From: Cerioporus squamosus
Taxonomy: Eukaryota; Basidiomycota; Agaricomycetes; Polyporales; Polyporaceae
DNA: 64,000 nt
Assembly (NCBI GenBank): GCA_022592435.1
Contig: JABYQS010000018.1
Span: 1 to 64,000 of the forward strand
Reading direction: 5' to 3'
In this document: positions 1-11,742 of the stretch, in pieces
Layout of the letters: every line of letters starts with the position of its first letter
Position numbering within the stretch: position 1 is the first letter of the stretch
Program-made: the position numbers and the translations under genes
Notes under the pieces: generated by a model
Seen by the model: the letters and a program-made list of their open reading frames with translations, nothing else
What the model was told of the DNA's origin: nothing
Database searches by the model: none

Positions 1-519
1 CCTAGACCTACGTCTAATACCGGCGTATATACCTAGGACGTACCTGCACGATCCCATGCTTTACCCGGACCCCGAACCCTTCCGGCCCGAACGTTTCCTG
101 AAGGACGGGAAACTCAACTCGAAGGTGCAGGATCCCAGTGCGATCGTTTTCGGCTATGGACGACGGTGCGCCTATGCAAACCGCAATTGTCCTAGCTTTT
201 CACTTATGGTACCGTCACAGAATATGTCCGGGCCGTCACTTCGCCGAGGCAACCATCTTCGCGGTTCTCTCTGTTGTGCTGCACGCATTCAAGATCGAGC
301 CGCCTCTCGATGAACAAGAGAAGCAAATCAATCTTCTTACGTCCGTCAAGATGACCACTGGAGTGATATCGTCGGTGCTCATTCTCTCTCTGCTCACCGC
401 TCAATGAGCTGATCGTCTGCTTCTCTGTTCCCTACAGCTACCCGGAACCATTCGAATGCATCATCAAGCCTCGGTTGCCCACGACGGACACATTGGTTCG
501 TTCGCTGCTCGCATCGTGA
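1..519 (+). CDS. Cytochrome P450, OrdA-like, 3' part only (cut by window edge)
   Basis: This is the C-terminal part of a heme-thiolate monooxygenase. Three exons are visible: 37-165, 221-370 and 438-519, with the end of an intron before base 37. The encoded segment has the PERF motif (FRPERFL), the heme-binding loop FGYGRR / CPGRHFAEA split by the intron at 166-220, and the family's closing YPEPFECIIKPR block before the stop at 517-519. The intron positions match those of the complete P450s downstream. The start and the catalytic I-helix lie outside the window, so nothing can be said on whether the whole gene is intact. Substrate is unknown. It is transcribed in the same direction as the next P450, 412 bp away. 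Confidence 0.9.
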
Positions 520-931
520 GCTGAACGGAGACGACGAGGGTGTTGCTGTGGTTTAATCGCAAGTAGGGGAAGTTGATTCCTCCGTAACCTGCGTGGTTGA
601 ACATATACTAGGTAGTAATGTCACCATGTGCCAGTGCGGCGCTCGATGGATTGCAATCTGACGTCAAACTCACTTCAACGCTTGGCAGATGGACGCAGTA
701 AATCAATCACCTCACATGGTCACAGATTCGCATGCACCCCAACGTGCCCTGGCACGAGTTGCAGATCTGCACCCTAGCGGTGACGTTCTGAATGATGATA
801 GCCATGATGTTCGCGCGCAGACGCAAGTGTCAACATTCCCCACCCGATGCCGGCAATGGGCGTTTCTATCCAGTACAATACAAATCGCGTCGCCGGAACA
901 CACCCTCGGTTCCTTGCAGCGCACTTGAACC
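520..931. other. Intergenic region between two tandem P450 genes
   Basis: No gene is recognised here. The stretch must hold the 3' end of the P450 at 1-519 and the promoter of the P450 starting at 932. Short open frames on both strands show no recognisable domain. Confidence 0.5.
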
Positions 932-3001
932 ATGGGCCTCCTCTCCGGCAACATATCTTCCGATGTCGTGGTGTGGCCTGCCATACTCGTCCTCTGTTCA
1001 TTCATCGTCTTGTGGACCCGCCGGCCACTCACTCAGTGCTCCCATCTTCCGCTTCCGCCGGGTCCATCTGGCTTGCCGCTTATTGGGAATGTCCTAGATA
1101 TACCCCTAGAGGACATGGAGTCGTACCTTCGTGATCTGAACGTCAAGTACGGTGCGTACCTCCGGTCTATCGCCCATTGCAGGACATATTGACCAGGAAA
1201 CATTAACAGGCGATATAACCTCACTGAAGATCTTTGGGACGCCCATGATTGTGCTTGGCACGCACGAAGCGGCCGTAGAGCTTCTTGAAAAGCGCTCCTC
1301 GATCTACTCGGACAGGAATATGACGCCAACCGCGGAATTGTATGTACGCGGCAAGGCAGCTCCGCAATGAGTGTAATCTGACATGTCGCACTTGTAGGGC
1401 GGGGTTTGACTGGCTTATAGCTATGATGCGCTATGGCCCTCGCTGGCGAAAGCTCAGGGCGGTATTCCACCAATGCATGAAGCCGAACGCGATCGTACAG
1501 TACCGCCCGATCCAAGAGAGTGAGATAAAGAAGTATCTCCTCCGCCTCGTAGAGGACCCTGCAAAGTTCTATGAGCATGGAAGGCAGTGAGTCATCAACT
1601 TACTGCGAGGCCATCTCTTAGCTTGGACCAACCCTCTTGTAACAAGTCTCATAGGTGCTATGATCATCCGCGTCGCGTACGGGCTCGAAGTCGTCGGCGA
1701 GAACGACAAGTACATCAAGATCGCTGAGGACGCCATGGATTGCTTCAACATCGTGTTCCAACCTGGGCGGTACCTGGTGCAAACGTTCCCGTCTCTCCGT
1801 CACATTCCGGCCTGGTTCCCAGGTGCGGGGTTCAGGCGCGAATTCGCTGCTTGGTTTCCCACCGTTCGAAAGATCCATGAGGTGCCTTGGGGAGCGGCCA
1901 TGGCTGCGAGGGTGCGTCTTTCCGACAGTCCGACGTGTGTCGCTCATTGTAGAGCAGCGCGAAGGACATATGCCTCCGTCCATCGTCACTACACTGATGG
2001 ACCGCGCTGAGGAACGGGGGGATGAGGAAGTTGCAAAAGCCGCAGCCGGTAACGCTTACATGGGTGCGCGTCTCCCGTTTGTCGTCGGGGATGCTCTGGT
2101 ACTGACAACTCAGTGTAACCTCGCCAATATGCTAATCGTTAGCCGGTGCGGATACCGTGAGTCAATACTAACACTGAGGAGAGGGCCATGTACTGACATG
2201 CATGTCATCATGTCGCAGACACTCTCGACCCTTCAGACCTTCTTTGCAGCCATGGCCTCCAATCCTCACATCCAGAAACGTGCTCAAGATGCATTGGACA
2301 CAATGGTCGGACCGGACCGCCTACCGACGCTGGAAGACAAACCAGACCTCCCTTACATCACTGCTATCGTCAAGGAATGCCTGCGGTGGCGGTCGGTAGT
2401 ACCGCTCTCTGTGCCGCACGTCGCCGTACAGGAAGACCAGTATGAAGGATACTGCATTCCCGCAGGATCTGTTGTCATTGCCAACACATGGTGAGCTCTT
2501 CCGCACCACACACCGGTGTCGTTGACCTGTCAGCGCAGGGCCTACTCTCGCCACACGAAATACTACCCGGATCCCGAGACATTCAAGCCAGAGAGGTTCT
2601 TGTTGGAGTCTGGTGAACTGAATCCGGACGTACTGGATCCCGCGGAGATGGCCTTCGGATACGGGAGGAGGCCAGTATACCTAATTAGAACTCACAGACG
2701 TGGCCTAACGCGCCCTGCAGGATATGCCCCGGACGATACTTCGCCGAAGCGTCCCTCTTCACGGTCATCGCGTCCGTCTTGCACACGTTCGATATCTCGG
2801 CTCCACTAGATGAAGATGGCATACCGGTTAAGCTAGATGTCAGAATGACGAACGGAGTGGTCTCGTACGTCCGCCCGAGCTTGCAAGCGTTTTTACTGCT
2901 CACACGATGTCTCTGACAGCTACCCCGAACCGTTTGAGTGCATCATCCGATCACGTTCTGCTGCCGCAGAGGCGTTAGTTCGCGCGAGTGCTCCCGCTTG
3001 A
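932..3001 (+). CDS. Cytochrome P450 monooxygenase, OrdA-like (copy 2)
   Basis: Predicted ER-anchored heme monooxygenase of unknown substrate. The start at 932 opens with a hydrophobic anchor and the proline-rich hinge LPLPPGPSGLPLIGN. About ten exons can be joined. The I-helix motif AGADT sits in a 14-nt exon at 2143-2156. Then come the K-helix KECLRW, FKPERF, and the heme loop FGYGRR-ICPGRYF, ending in the YPEPFECII block and a stop at 2999-3001. Two joins need comment. The exon after residue block HGRQ (ending 1586) fits only an acceptor at 1646. The intron inside the heme loop appears to be GC-AG (2671-2720, donor AG|GCCAGT). The gene is convergent with the next P450, with 133 bp between stops. 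All canonical motifs are present, so it looks functional. Confidence 0.88.
2671..2720 (+). other. Putative GC-AG intron in the heme-loop of a P450
   Basis: The paralogues split the heme-binding loop with a phase-2 GT-AG intron between the two arginines and ICPG. Here the only join that keeps the frame and restores RRICPG uses a GC donor (AG|GCCAGT) and a normal CAG acceptor. The reading is inferred from alignment to the sibling genes. Confidence 0.6.
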
Positions 3002-3134
3002 CAGCATGTGCAGGCTGCACGATTATGTAGATGGTCCGATGTGCAATGGTACTGATTATGCACGAAGAGAAGAGGATGCACAACGATCTATGTGGTAGCA
3101 ATGCTGTGCTCTCCCACTGCCGAAACCTAAGAAC

Positions 3135-5288
3135 TTACGCCTTGAGGCCAGCGTTGATAAGAGCTTGAGCCTGTGGAGACCGGGGCTTGATGGTGCACGG
3201 GAAGTCCTTAGGATACCTGTAGGCCGAAAGCAGTCAGCAACTGAGCCACGAAAGGGTACGAACAACATACGAAATCACGCCGTATGTCATTTCGGCCTTC
3301 GGCGTGATGGGGTTTCCGTGCTCATCAAGAGCCTGGTCGATGATGAGGGTGTGAAGGATGGACGAGATCATGATGAAGAGCGAAGCCTCGGCGAAGTGAC
3401 GCCCTGGGCAGATCCTGTATAAGCAGCAGCGTTAGAACTATTCTAGGGGAGCAGAGTGGAGGATGGAGGCGCGCTGTGCGTTCCGAGAGGCGGAAGTGGT
3501 ACGTACCTGCGCCCATAGCCGAACACGAACGTATTAGGGTCCTGCACCGTGGGGTCAATCTTGCCGTCCTTCAGGAAACGCTCGGGATTGAACGTCTCGG
3601 GGTCGGGGTAGACCCGAGGATCACGCGAGAAAGCCCTACAGAGAGCAAGTCGCGTCAGCATCAAGTGCTATCATTGAAACGAATTTGCGACTCACCAGAG
3701 ATTTGCGATCACAGCAGAGCCAGCCGGTATGTAGTAACCCTTGTACTCGTCATCGGCCAGTGACCGGTGGGGCACGCCGAGCGGAACGACCGATTGCCAG
3801 CGCATGGACTCCTTTGCGATCGCCGTGATGTAGGGGAGCGAGTCGCGGTCCTCCCATGAAGGCAGACGGTTGGGACCGACGACAGCGTCGAGCTCAGCGC
3901 GGGCCTTCTTCTGGACCTCGGGGTAGCAAGCCATGGCCATAAAAAACGTCTGCACGGTCGAGATGGTCTGCACGCGAACAATCAGTTAACAGCTCCACGC
4001 AGGGGATCGTGAAACTCACAGTATCGGCGCCAGCTGTCCTCGATGACTGTCGTGAGTGCGATAACAACTGAATGGACTACTGGACACGCACCAGCATAAG
4101 CGAGCGCGGATACATCGCGCGCAAGGATGCGCTCCTCAGCCAAGTCTGCGTCTTTCCGGCTCATTGTGTTCTCCATCATCGTAGTAGCAATTGAGGGTTC
4201 GGCGGTTCCATTGGCCTGTGGCGTCCGGGATCACTCAGGACCGAGCAGCGTTAAACACAGTCTCCAAGGCTCACCATAGACTCCATGGTCTTCTCAAAAG
4301 GCGCATCACGCATATTGTGCGCGATCTTCTGCCATGCAGCCGCCGTACGCTTGAAGCCGCCGCCGGGAAACCAGCTCGGGATGCGCATGAGGGAGGGGAA
4401 GGTCTCCACCAAGAACGCGCCAGGGACGAAAGCCAAGTTGAAGGTCGCAACACCCTCCTCGACGGCAATCACATAGGGATCGTTCTCATCTGCGACCTCA
4501 ACACCGTACGAGATGCGCATGATTGTCGATGCGAACGAGCTGCATGGGATAGTGAGCCAGCTAGACAGTCACTCCGCGACCATAAGGAGACAGCGTGAGA
4601 CGTACTGCCGCACTTGGTGCAGGAACGTTTCGGGCTTCTCCAAGAGCTTCGTCAGGAACTTGAGCGTCTCGCGCTGCTGGAGGGGCTGGTACTGTGTTAC
4701 GGCGTTTGGGTGGAAGAACTGATGCAACTCCTTTCTCCGTCGCCGCCACGGCAGGCCGTACGGCATGAGCACGAAGGTCCATTCCCAGCCAGAGCTGCGG
4801 GGATCCCATCAGAAAGAGCAATCGTATATGGCAAACAAGCAGCCTAGGACGAGGCTCACATGAGACGCATGACGGAATGAATCCTGTCGGAGTAGTTGGC
4901 AGAACGCTTGTCGAGCAGCTCGGATGCCGCTTCGTGCGAGCCCAGGATGATCATGGGTTGGCCCAGCGCGTCAAGATAGACAACGTCACCTTATGATATC
5001 GACGTTGACGGTCGGTAAGAGCCAGAAGGGAGGACGATACGAGGTGAACGTACCATATTTCTCCGTCATCTCGCGGAAACGTTGTCCCATCTGCTCGGTA
5101 GGAACATCAGCGGCATTACCGATGATTGGCAGCGGCTTGGGGCCAGGAGGGAGAGGGAGGTTCTTCGGGTTTGCGAAGCGAGGGCCGGAGTTGTACTTCA
5201 CATAGATACCAACGAGAAGCAAGGAGAGGACGAGCAGTGCCCAGGGCTGACTGATCAGGGACGACGAGATATCGAGAGGACCCGCCAT
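3135..5288 (-). CDS. Cytochrome P450 monooxygenase, OrdA-like (copy 3)
   Basis: ER-anchored P450 of unknown substrate. It begins at 5288 with a single membrane segment (LALLVLSLLLVGIYV-like) and the hinge LPLPPGPKPLPIIGN. The block GDVVYLDALGQPMIILGSHE follows, typical of this group. The I-helix motif AGADT is on a 14-nt exon (4020-4033). K-helix KESMRW, FNPERFL, heme loop FGYGRR-ICPGRHFAEA and the terminal YPKDFPCTIKPR segment are all present, with a stop at 3135-3137. Introns are short and canonical. The closing block differs slightly from its siblings (YPKDF instead of YPEPF). It is divergent in sequence from the duplicate pair at 14.5 and 20.7 kb and convergent with copy 2. Confidence 0.88.
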
Positions 5289-6830
5289 CTTGGAGATGTA
5301 GCTGGGGACACGGAGGACTAGGTACAGAAGGAGTCAAGGGAAGAAGGGAGAGGGGACGAAGCACAGGTCCCTTAGGACCGGGGTAGGGAGCGCGATTGTT
5401 GGGAGCTGCGGGAGCATATATATATATGTCTCCGTCGCATCCTCTTCGTTTGTCTTGGTTGGCTCACGACAGACGGCTGGCTTACCGGGCCTCGCGCTTC
5501 CAGAAGAACGGCTAGCGTCTCGAGAGAAGAAGCCGCGGAGCCTATGCGTGTCCTACGTGTATCAATAATTACACTTGAATATTGCTGATGGGTCGCTTCT
5601 CTGAAATTGGGCGTGTTCCGCCCAGCAGCGGGAGAGACCGAGGTCCCCAAGCACCGAGAATTTGATCCCGTGGACAGGTTCTTGTGTGGGTACCTGGGAG
5701 CAAATGTCAGCCTTATGGATCGTCATCTTCCGGATAGGAAACTTTGAGACTCAAACTTACCGTCCAGTCATCTCCAGTCATCTCCATTCGGACTGGGGTC
5801 TGCGAGTTCCTGTGAACCATGAGTGCAAATTCGGCCAGGCACGACCCTGAGTTCTCCGCCCCCATGCTTCTGCGACATCGCGTGAAAAGCACAAGGCATC
5901 AGAGGGGATCGGCGGGGAGACCGAGCGGCGAGCAGAGCCCAGGCGCAAAGAAAGTAAGTACCCCGCGGTATACTTGGCTCGGCGGTGCGGGGCGGCTATC
6001 AGATTCTTTCCCAATGGTTGCCACGGCACGCCATACGCCCACAGTGCTGACTATCAGCCTCGGCATTGAAAGATGCTGTCGAGTATCCTGAGGAGTGTAC
6101 ACCCCAAGAGGTGCTGGGGTTAGCACGGCAGTAGAGACGTAATGCGCAACTCCCGAGGTCATGCTGGGCACCGCAGTAGCTTTTTATTGTGAAACAGGGA
6201 GCTTCGAAGACTGCGCGGCGCGCGCTGGCCGCTGGAGTACGGTAGCGTGCTGGCGCTTTGAGTTAGTGCAACACGAGGCCAAGCGAAATCATCGAGATCG
6301 ACAAAGCCACGGTGTCCGCGGAGATTTTGAGGATCGAATGAGTGGGCGCTGATTGCGCGAGCCGCGACATTTCTGCCCATAAGTCACAAGTGCAGCACGC
6401 AGGGATAGCAAGGTCGTCTTGCACGTTGCTAGCACCCGGTGAGCGCACTTGATGTTGTCGCGACCGCCGACGACGCTTGCTGGCATGGTGGTTTCGAGTG
6501 CACACCAGCGTTTGGGCTTTCCGGTCTCGTGGCGCACATGTGGATTGAATGAAGGCGTGAAGGAGCTGTCGCCCGGGAGAAGGGTCGAGGAAGCCCCAGT
6601 CTTGAGAAGAAGAGCGCGTTATAGGAAATTGGCATGGGTCATATTGAACGCGCGAGACGCGGATTACAGCACGGAGCCGGGGATGAGCGCCCCGCAGACC
6701 ACAACGCTTCCCAAAGGTCGAATTCGATTCGCGGTCTTAGGACGCTAGAAGGCGAGAAGTGCATAGCCGGGCCTCCAACTTGGCGCTGCGCGACGCGTTA
6801 GAGGTCCATGACACATGTCACGCCCCAAGC
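5289..6830. other. Intergenic region, no gene recognised
   Basis: These 1.5 kb lie between the start of P450 copy 3 and the stop of copy 4, both on the minus strand. Open frames up to about 100 codons exist on both strands, but none has a recognisable domain and none continues across plausible splice sites. Confidence 0.5.
5415..5427 (-). promoter_or_regulatory. Candidate TATA element upstream of P450 copy 3
   Basis: An alternating AT run (catatatatatatg) lies about 130 bp upstream of the start codon at 5288. Distance is longer than the 50-65 bp seen for similar runs before other genes here, so the assignment is weak. Confidence 0.3.
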
Positions 6831-8949
6831 TCAAGATTCCACAGCAGTCGCCCTGACGAGGGCTTCAGCAGCAGGCGATCGAGGCTTGATGATGCATTCG
6901 AAAGGCTCCGGATACCTGTCCGATGTCCCAGCGGTCAGTATCCCGTGGCAGGAGAGCGTGAGTTGAATCATAGCACTCACGCAAGCAATCCCTGCGTCAT
7001 CTTGCCCGACAGCGGAATCGGCCTCCCTTCCTGGTCCAGGGGCGCATTAATCGAGAGTGTGTGCAGGACCGTCGAGACGATCATGTAGAGCGAGGACATG
7101 GCGAAGTGTTTCCCCGGGCAACTTCGGCGTCCGTATCCGAACGCAATGGTCTCGGAGTTGCGGATGTCGGGGTTCAGACGACCGTCCTTGAGCCAGCGCT
7201 CCGGCTTGAATGTCTCGGGGTCGGGGTAGACGTTAGGATCGCGCGAGTATGCCCTGGGTGAGTAAAAATGGATGGTCAGCCTTCCGCTTGGCAGGTTATG
7301 TAGTGCCGTCGGGTATGTCAGGGAACGGAAGTTCAAGGTAGTTTATCTTTGTACCTGCCAGCGCGGACTGCGCAGACAAACATACCCGCTCGGGCCGCTC
7401 CCGACGTCCCTCGGGTACTTCTCAAGACTCACCAGATGTTCGCAATGATGATCGACCCCTTCGGGATCAAGTAGCCCTTGTACTCGTCATCTTCGATAGA
7501 GCGGTGCGGCACACCTGTAGGCACGACCGAACGCCAGCGCAGGAGCTCCTTGACAAGCGCGTTGATATACGGCAGGGAGCCCTGGTCCGAGTACTCGGGG
7601 AGGCGGCTCGAACCGACAACTGCGTCGAGCTCCGCTTGCGCCTTCTTTTGTACCTCGGGGTACGACGCCATCGCGAGGAAGAACGTCTGGACCGTCGATA
7701 GAGTCTGCGCAGAGATGTCATCAGTTAGGAATCTGTACGCAAGGATATGCTAAGCCGGAAGACTGACCGTATCAGCGCCACCTGCAGGTTTGATGCGTCA
7801 GAACCGCAGAGTAGGGGTAACAGGGGCGACGTACCAGCATACGCCACAGCCGTCGCGTTCCTCGCCACTTCCTCAAAATCCGCCGCCTCCAGCTCACTTA
7901 ACCCCGCAATGTTCTCCATCAATCCGCTCGCCATTGACGGCGGCGCCACACCCTGTTTCACTGCGTCCATCGTCCTCTTCCACGGGAGCTCGACCAGCGT
8001 GTTCACCGTCTTGACCCACTCCTTCCCGTCGCGCTTGAACTGCGCCCCAGGCATCCACGCGGGCACGAAGCGCAGGACCGGGAACGTCTCGACGAGGAAC
8101 TTTCCGGGGACAAGCACAGACGAGAAGATCGCCAGGGTCTCTTCTGCCATCCGAATGTAGTCCACCGGATCCTCGTCCACTTCGATCCCGTAGGAGATGC
8201 GCATGATGGAGGATCCGAAGAAGCTGCGGGCGGCGTCATCAGTTGCAGCGGCGCAGAAGCAACCGAAGCACGAGCTGGGGAAGACGTACTGCCGGATATG
8301 GTGCAGGAAATCGCTGGGGGTGTCGAGAAGTCGTCGGGCGAAGCGGTGCGCCTCGAGGCGCTGGGACGGCGCGTACTCGAGGACGGCGTTCGGATTGAAG
8401 AACTGATGCATCGCACGCCTGTGGCGGCGCCACCGTGGCCCATATCCTTGGACAGTGAGAGCCCACGAGAAGCCCGCTCTGTAGTGGCGGTAAGTCAATA
8501 AATCTGACTTGGGACGGGCACTCAAGCGAGGGAAGAGAGAGGGACTCACATCTCGACCATGGGTGACGGCGTCCGGTCGGAGTACTTGGCGGATCGCTTC
8601 TCTAGCAGGCCTGTTGCAGCTTCGTGCGACCCGAGGATAATCATAGGCTGGCCGACTACGTCGAGGTATACGACGTCGCCTGCGCGCCGATCGTGAGTCG
8701 ACGAGGGACACGTAGATATTAGGTAGCTGGGTGCGTACCATATTGTTCGTTCATGGCGCGGAAGGCACCAGGCATGTCCTCGATAGGGACGTCCAGTGCA
8801 TTGCCGAGGATGGGGAGCCCACGCGGGCCGGGAGGAAGGGGCAGGCTGGAGCGCTTCTGTAATCTCCTCAGAACGAGGAAGACTACAGCAACCAGAACAA
8901 CGATGAGCCAGAGCGCAGGCATTGCACGAAGGAAAGGTGGTCCGATCAT
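6831..8949 (-). CDS. Cytochrome P450 monooxygenase, OrdA-like, with fewer introns (copy 4)
   Basis: ER-anchored P450 of unknown substrate. The chosen start at 8949 (MIGPPFLRAMPALW) gives one membrane segment followed by LPLPPGPRGLPILGN; the open frame extends further upstream but without family resemblance. Domains in order are the GDVVYLDVVGQPMIILGSHE block, the I-helix GGADT on a 14-nt exon (7768-7781), K-helix KELLRW, FKPERWL, heme loop FGYGRRSCPGKHF, and YPEPFECIIKPR near the stop at 6831-6833. Two introns kept by all siblings are missing. The heme loop is uninterrupted, and so is the segment MDAVKQGVAPPSMAS. Serine replaces the usual isoleucine just before the heme cysteine. It reads as intact. 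Confidence 0.88.
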
Positions 8950-10043
8950 GCTCGTCCATGACCCCGCAAGATATAAGAGTGCCCGGCGTTCGGAGTCGTA
9001 CTCGGGGCGTCTCTGTCGTGACGCGAGAGGTCCGGGTGTGTGTTTGACACGCCATGGGCGGAGTGAGTTGTGCATGCCGGCAACGACGGCCAAAGGCATC
9101 ATGAAACATGTCAATCGGCAGGGAGATATCGCAATAGAGAAAATGCCGACCAAGACTGACGTCCACATTCATCGTCACGAGTAAGCGGGGGTTGCATTTC
9201 GGCGAGCCGGGGCTTGACCGGGACGACTGAAGAGCAATGGAAGGGCGTAAGCCATATCATGATAACTGTTGGCGCAACTGAGGAAGTTGCGGCGCGTCCG
9301 TGGTACGTTTTGGATCGTAAGCGACACTCGTACGGGGTAAGTACATGCAATACGTACAAGATTCGCACTGATGATGTGGCCTGTGGCAATAATCTGTCGG
9401 CGGCGGCTGTATGAGGAGAAGGTTAAGTAGCAGGAAAGTGCACTCGATGACAATGCGGATGCTTACCTGCCTGGTGAGTACCTCCAATGCTCCCCCCGAG
9501 GTGCACTCACACCTTCTCTGCGTGCTCGACAGATCCGCGCACCGGCTTGATCTCGGAGAGACCCCATGCGTATGCGATGTCTGATCACGGTCAGACGGGA
9601 ATCTTCGAAGTAGTACTTTACTCGACAGCCTCTGAAATGCCGACGAATTGAATTGAAGACGACAACATGTATCAGTCCAAAGCAATACTCGTCCTACCTA
9701 CACGGGCGACGCTATTGGCAGCATGGTGGTATTTGCAAGTTAGTCAGTTCCCAACTGGGGATTCTGAGGATCACATATTTTGCGACGACACCTTGTCCCG
9801 GAGTTCAACCAAGTCATGACCTCTAGACATCCACAGACACGTACGTTGTAGAGCATTGTCGCAGTTCTCGTCGATGTTTGAAAGACGGGGGTGCGAGGAA
9901 ATCATGGATCTCCCAGTCTGAGTTCGGAGCAGGTTGTGGTCATTGTCCAAGCATGCCGGCGCTTCGTCCTTCGCCTTTCTCCAGTTCAGTGAACAGTCCA
10001 CCCTGTCTTCGTCGCACACATATATCTCGTTCTCAGTCCATCG
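8950..10043. other. Divergent promoter region between P450 copy 4 and the SUZ-domain gene
   Basis: No gene is recognised. A short AT-rich run at 8970-8976 (TATAT on the minus strand) lies about 20 bp above the P450 start. Several open frames of 60-140 codons overlap on both strands without a recognisable domain. Confidence 0.45.
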
Positions 10044-10778
10044 ATGTCGGCCGTGCAAGCTCAAACCGACTCCTGGGGTGTCCCAGCAGTACGTGGACCC
10101 CAGCCGTACCCGCAACTTCGCCAACCTGGTCCGTAATCTCTGCAGGCTTCCGCCGCCACTGTCACGAAGTCTGCGCCCTCGACATCGAACACGGTGCGCG
10201 ATGAGTGGGACGACGATGAGGAGGAGCAAGAGGAACAGGATCCTCAGAGGTTGTGGGAGGAAGCGTGAGTGGTCCTGCATATCCCATACGCTGAACATCG
10301 TCTCAACCTCCGTTTCCTTGTCCATCTCAGCAACAAACGCGCCCCAATGCCCGAACTCGTGATGGCAGGATCAAGCACAAGCAATGCTGTCGTCTCTCCT
10401 CCGCCAGAGGCTTTGCAGCCCGTCCTGCGCATCCTGAAACGACCTACCGCCATCCCGACTTCATCTTCGTCTTCCACACCCCCTCCAGACCCAGACGCCA
10501 ACTCGTACGCAGCCCGTGAAGCCCGGTATCAAGCTGCGCGTGAGCGTATCTTTGGAGACAGCAGCCCTGTTCCTGGGACATCTGACCAGCAGACTGCGAA
10601 CTCGAAGTCCGGGCCGCAGAAAGCACCTGCGTCCGTGCAGATTGCACGGGAGCCAAAGGGTCCTCCAACCACACAGTCTGGATCAACGTCGCCGGGTGGC
10701 AGGGAGCAGGGTGGGGACGTGAGAGGGTTTGGCGCGAGGAGGGGCAAGCGGAGAGGAGGTGCCGCAGGGAAGCCGTGA
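10044..10778 (+). CDS. SUZ-domain protein (SZRD1-like), 203 aa
   Basis: Three exons join cleanly: 10044-10088, 10146-10264 and 10331-10778, giving 203 residues. The N-terminal part is acidic (DEWDDDEEEQEEQD). A proline/serine-rich linker leads to the SUZ motif REARYQAARERIFG, which in other eukaryotic proteins binds RNA or accompanies RNA-binding domains. The C-terminal tail ends in a basic, glycine-rich RGFGARRGKRRGG stretch resembling the SUZ-C motif. No other domain is visible. The protein is likely a small conserved RNA-associated factor, probably unrelated in function to the P450s around it. The start was chosen because it gives in-phase exons; a start inside exon 3 is possible but would lose the acidic region. 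Confidence 0.8.
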
Positions 10779-11742
10779 GAGCTGAGGCACAGACGGGTAT
10801 GGTTCCGCTGTACATTGATTATTTATCGCTCGTTGTTGTACTGCTGATCGCTGGATTAGAGCATGGTAACTATTCCTCCGTCCAACTACCCCTACATGTA
10901 TGATGTTGAAGCATCCCCATGCAAGTCGCGCTTGTGACATCCTGATGATCCGCAGCGAACTTGTCTCATGAGTAGTAGCGTTACCACGATTCACATACAG
11001 TCACTGATCAAGGTGTGTACTTGTGAACTCCATCGATGCAATCCACTTACGTTCATAGCGACTGATACAGCACCGTTGAGGCGTCACATCCGAGATCGCC
11101 GGAGGAACTTGAAGGTCTTCCATTTGACCGACCCGCCTGACGGCTGGATGCTTCGGCACTAGGAACAACACCGCTATCATACTGCTCCGCCGAGCCCTCG
11201 GGTACATCAACTCCAAACACGAAGCACATCCACGCTCACGCCACTGCCGGTCGTGTGAGATCCCGTAGGGCACTATCCATGCCTGTCATGTCTTCCTGCC
11301 ATCCTGTCAACGCCTGCGCACCCGATGCGACATCCGCTGTATGACGTGTGTATCCTGCCTACTCCCTGCTGGACGACTCCCATCCTGCTGTCCTCCGCTC
11401 GTGACGCTAGACCTCTGCGGGCACCGTGCTCTCCCAGACTACCATGTTCTACCCGCGGACACACCGGCGACATGCGGTTGCACATCTGCCTCTGCGTATC
11501 CCCGGATGCCGCTCCTCGTACTCGTTGAGTTACTCGCCTTGACGGCCCTGATTCCGCTCGTTGACTCATGAACGGGGACAACGTCGAAGCGATCAATCTT
11601 GCCACATGCAGGGACCAATCGGGCGGACTAACGCCGCACTTCCTCGCTGACCTCACGTAGGACTGGAATAGCGGAGAGAGGACGTATATACGCGTCCTCC
11701 ATCATTTGTCGGCCGCTTGTCCGAGTCTCACGTCTTCCCGCT
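10779..11742. other. Intergenic region, no gene recognised
   Basis: Nothing with a recognisable domain is seen between the SUZ gene and P450 copy 5. A minus-strand open frame of 127 codons (11273-11656) overlaps plus-strand frames of similar size and has low-complexity composition, so it is not called. Confidence 0.45.
11685..11692 (+). promoter_or_regulatory. Candidate TATA box of P450 copy 5
   Basis: The sequence gacgtatatacg lies about 53 bp upstream of the start codon at 11743. Spacing resembles AT runs before several other genes in the window. Confidence 0.4.

Noticed and set aside
1..519. P450 copy 1 as a pseudogene
   Set aside because: It is incomplete only because the window begins inside it; visible exons and splice sites are intact.
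7725..8741. A 338-codon minus-strand open frame
   Set aside because: It reads through introns of P450 copy 4 and its first 70 codons are out of frame with the real exon; the spliced gene explains the region.
9257..9685. A 142-codon minus-strand open frame upstream of P450 copy 4
   Set aside because: No domain, and overlapping frames of similar length exist on the other strand.
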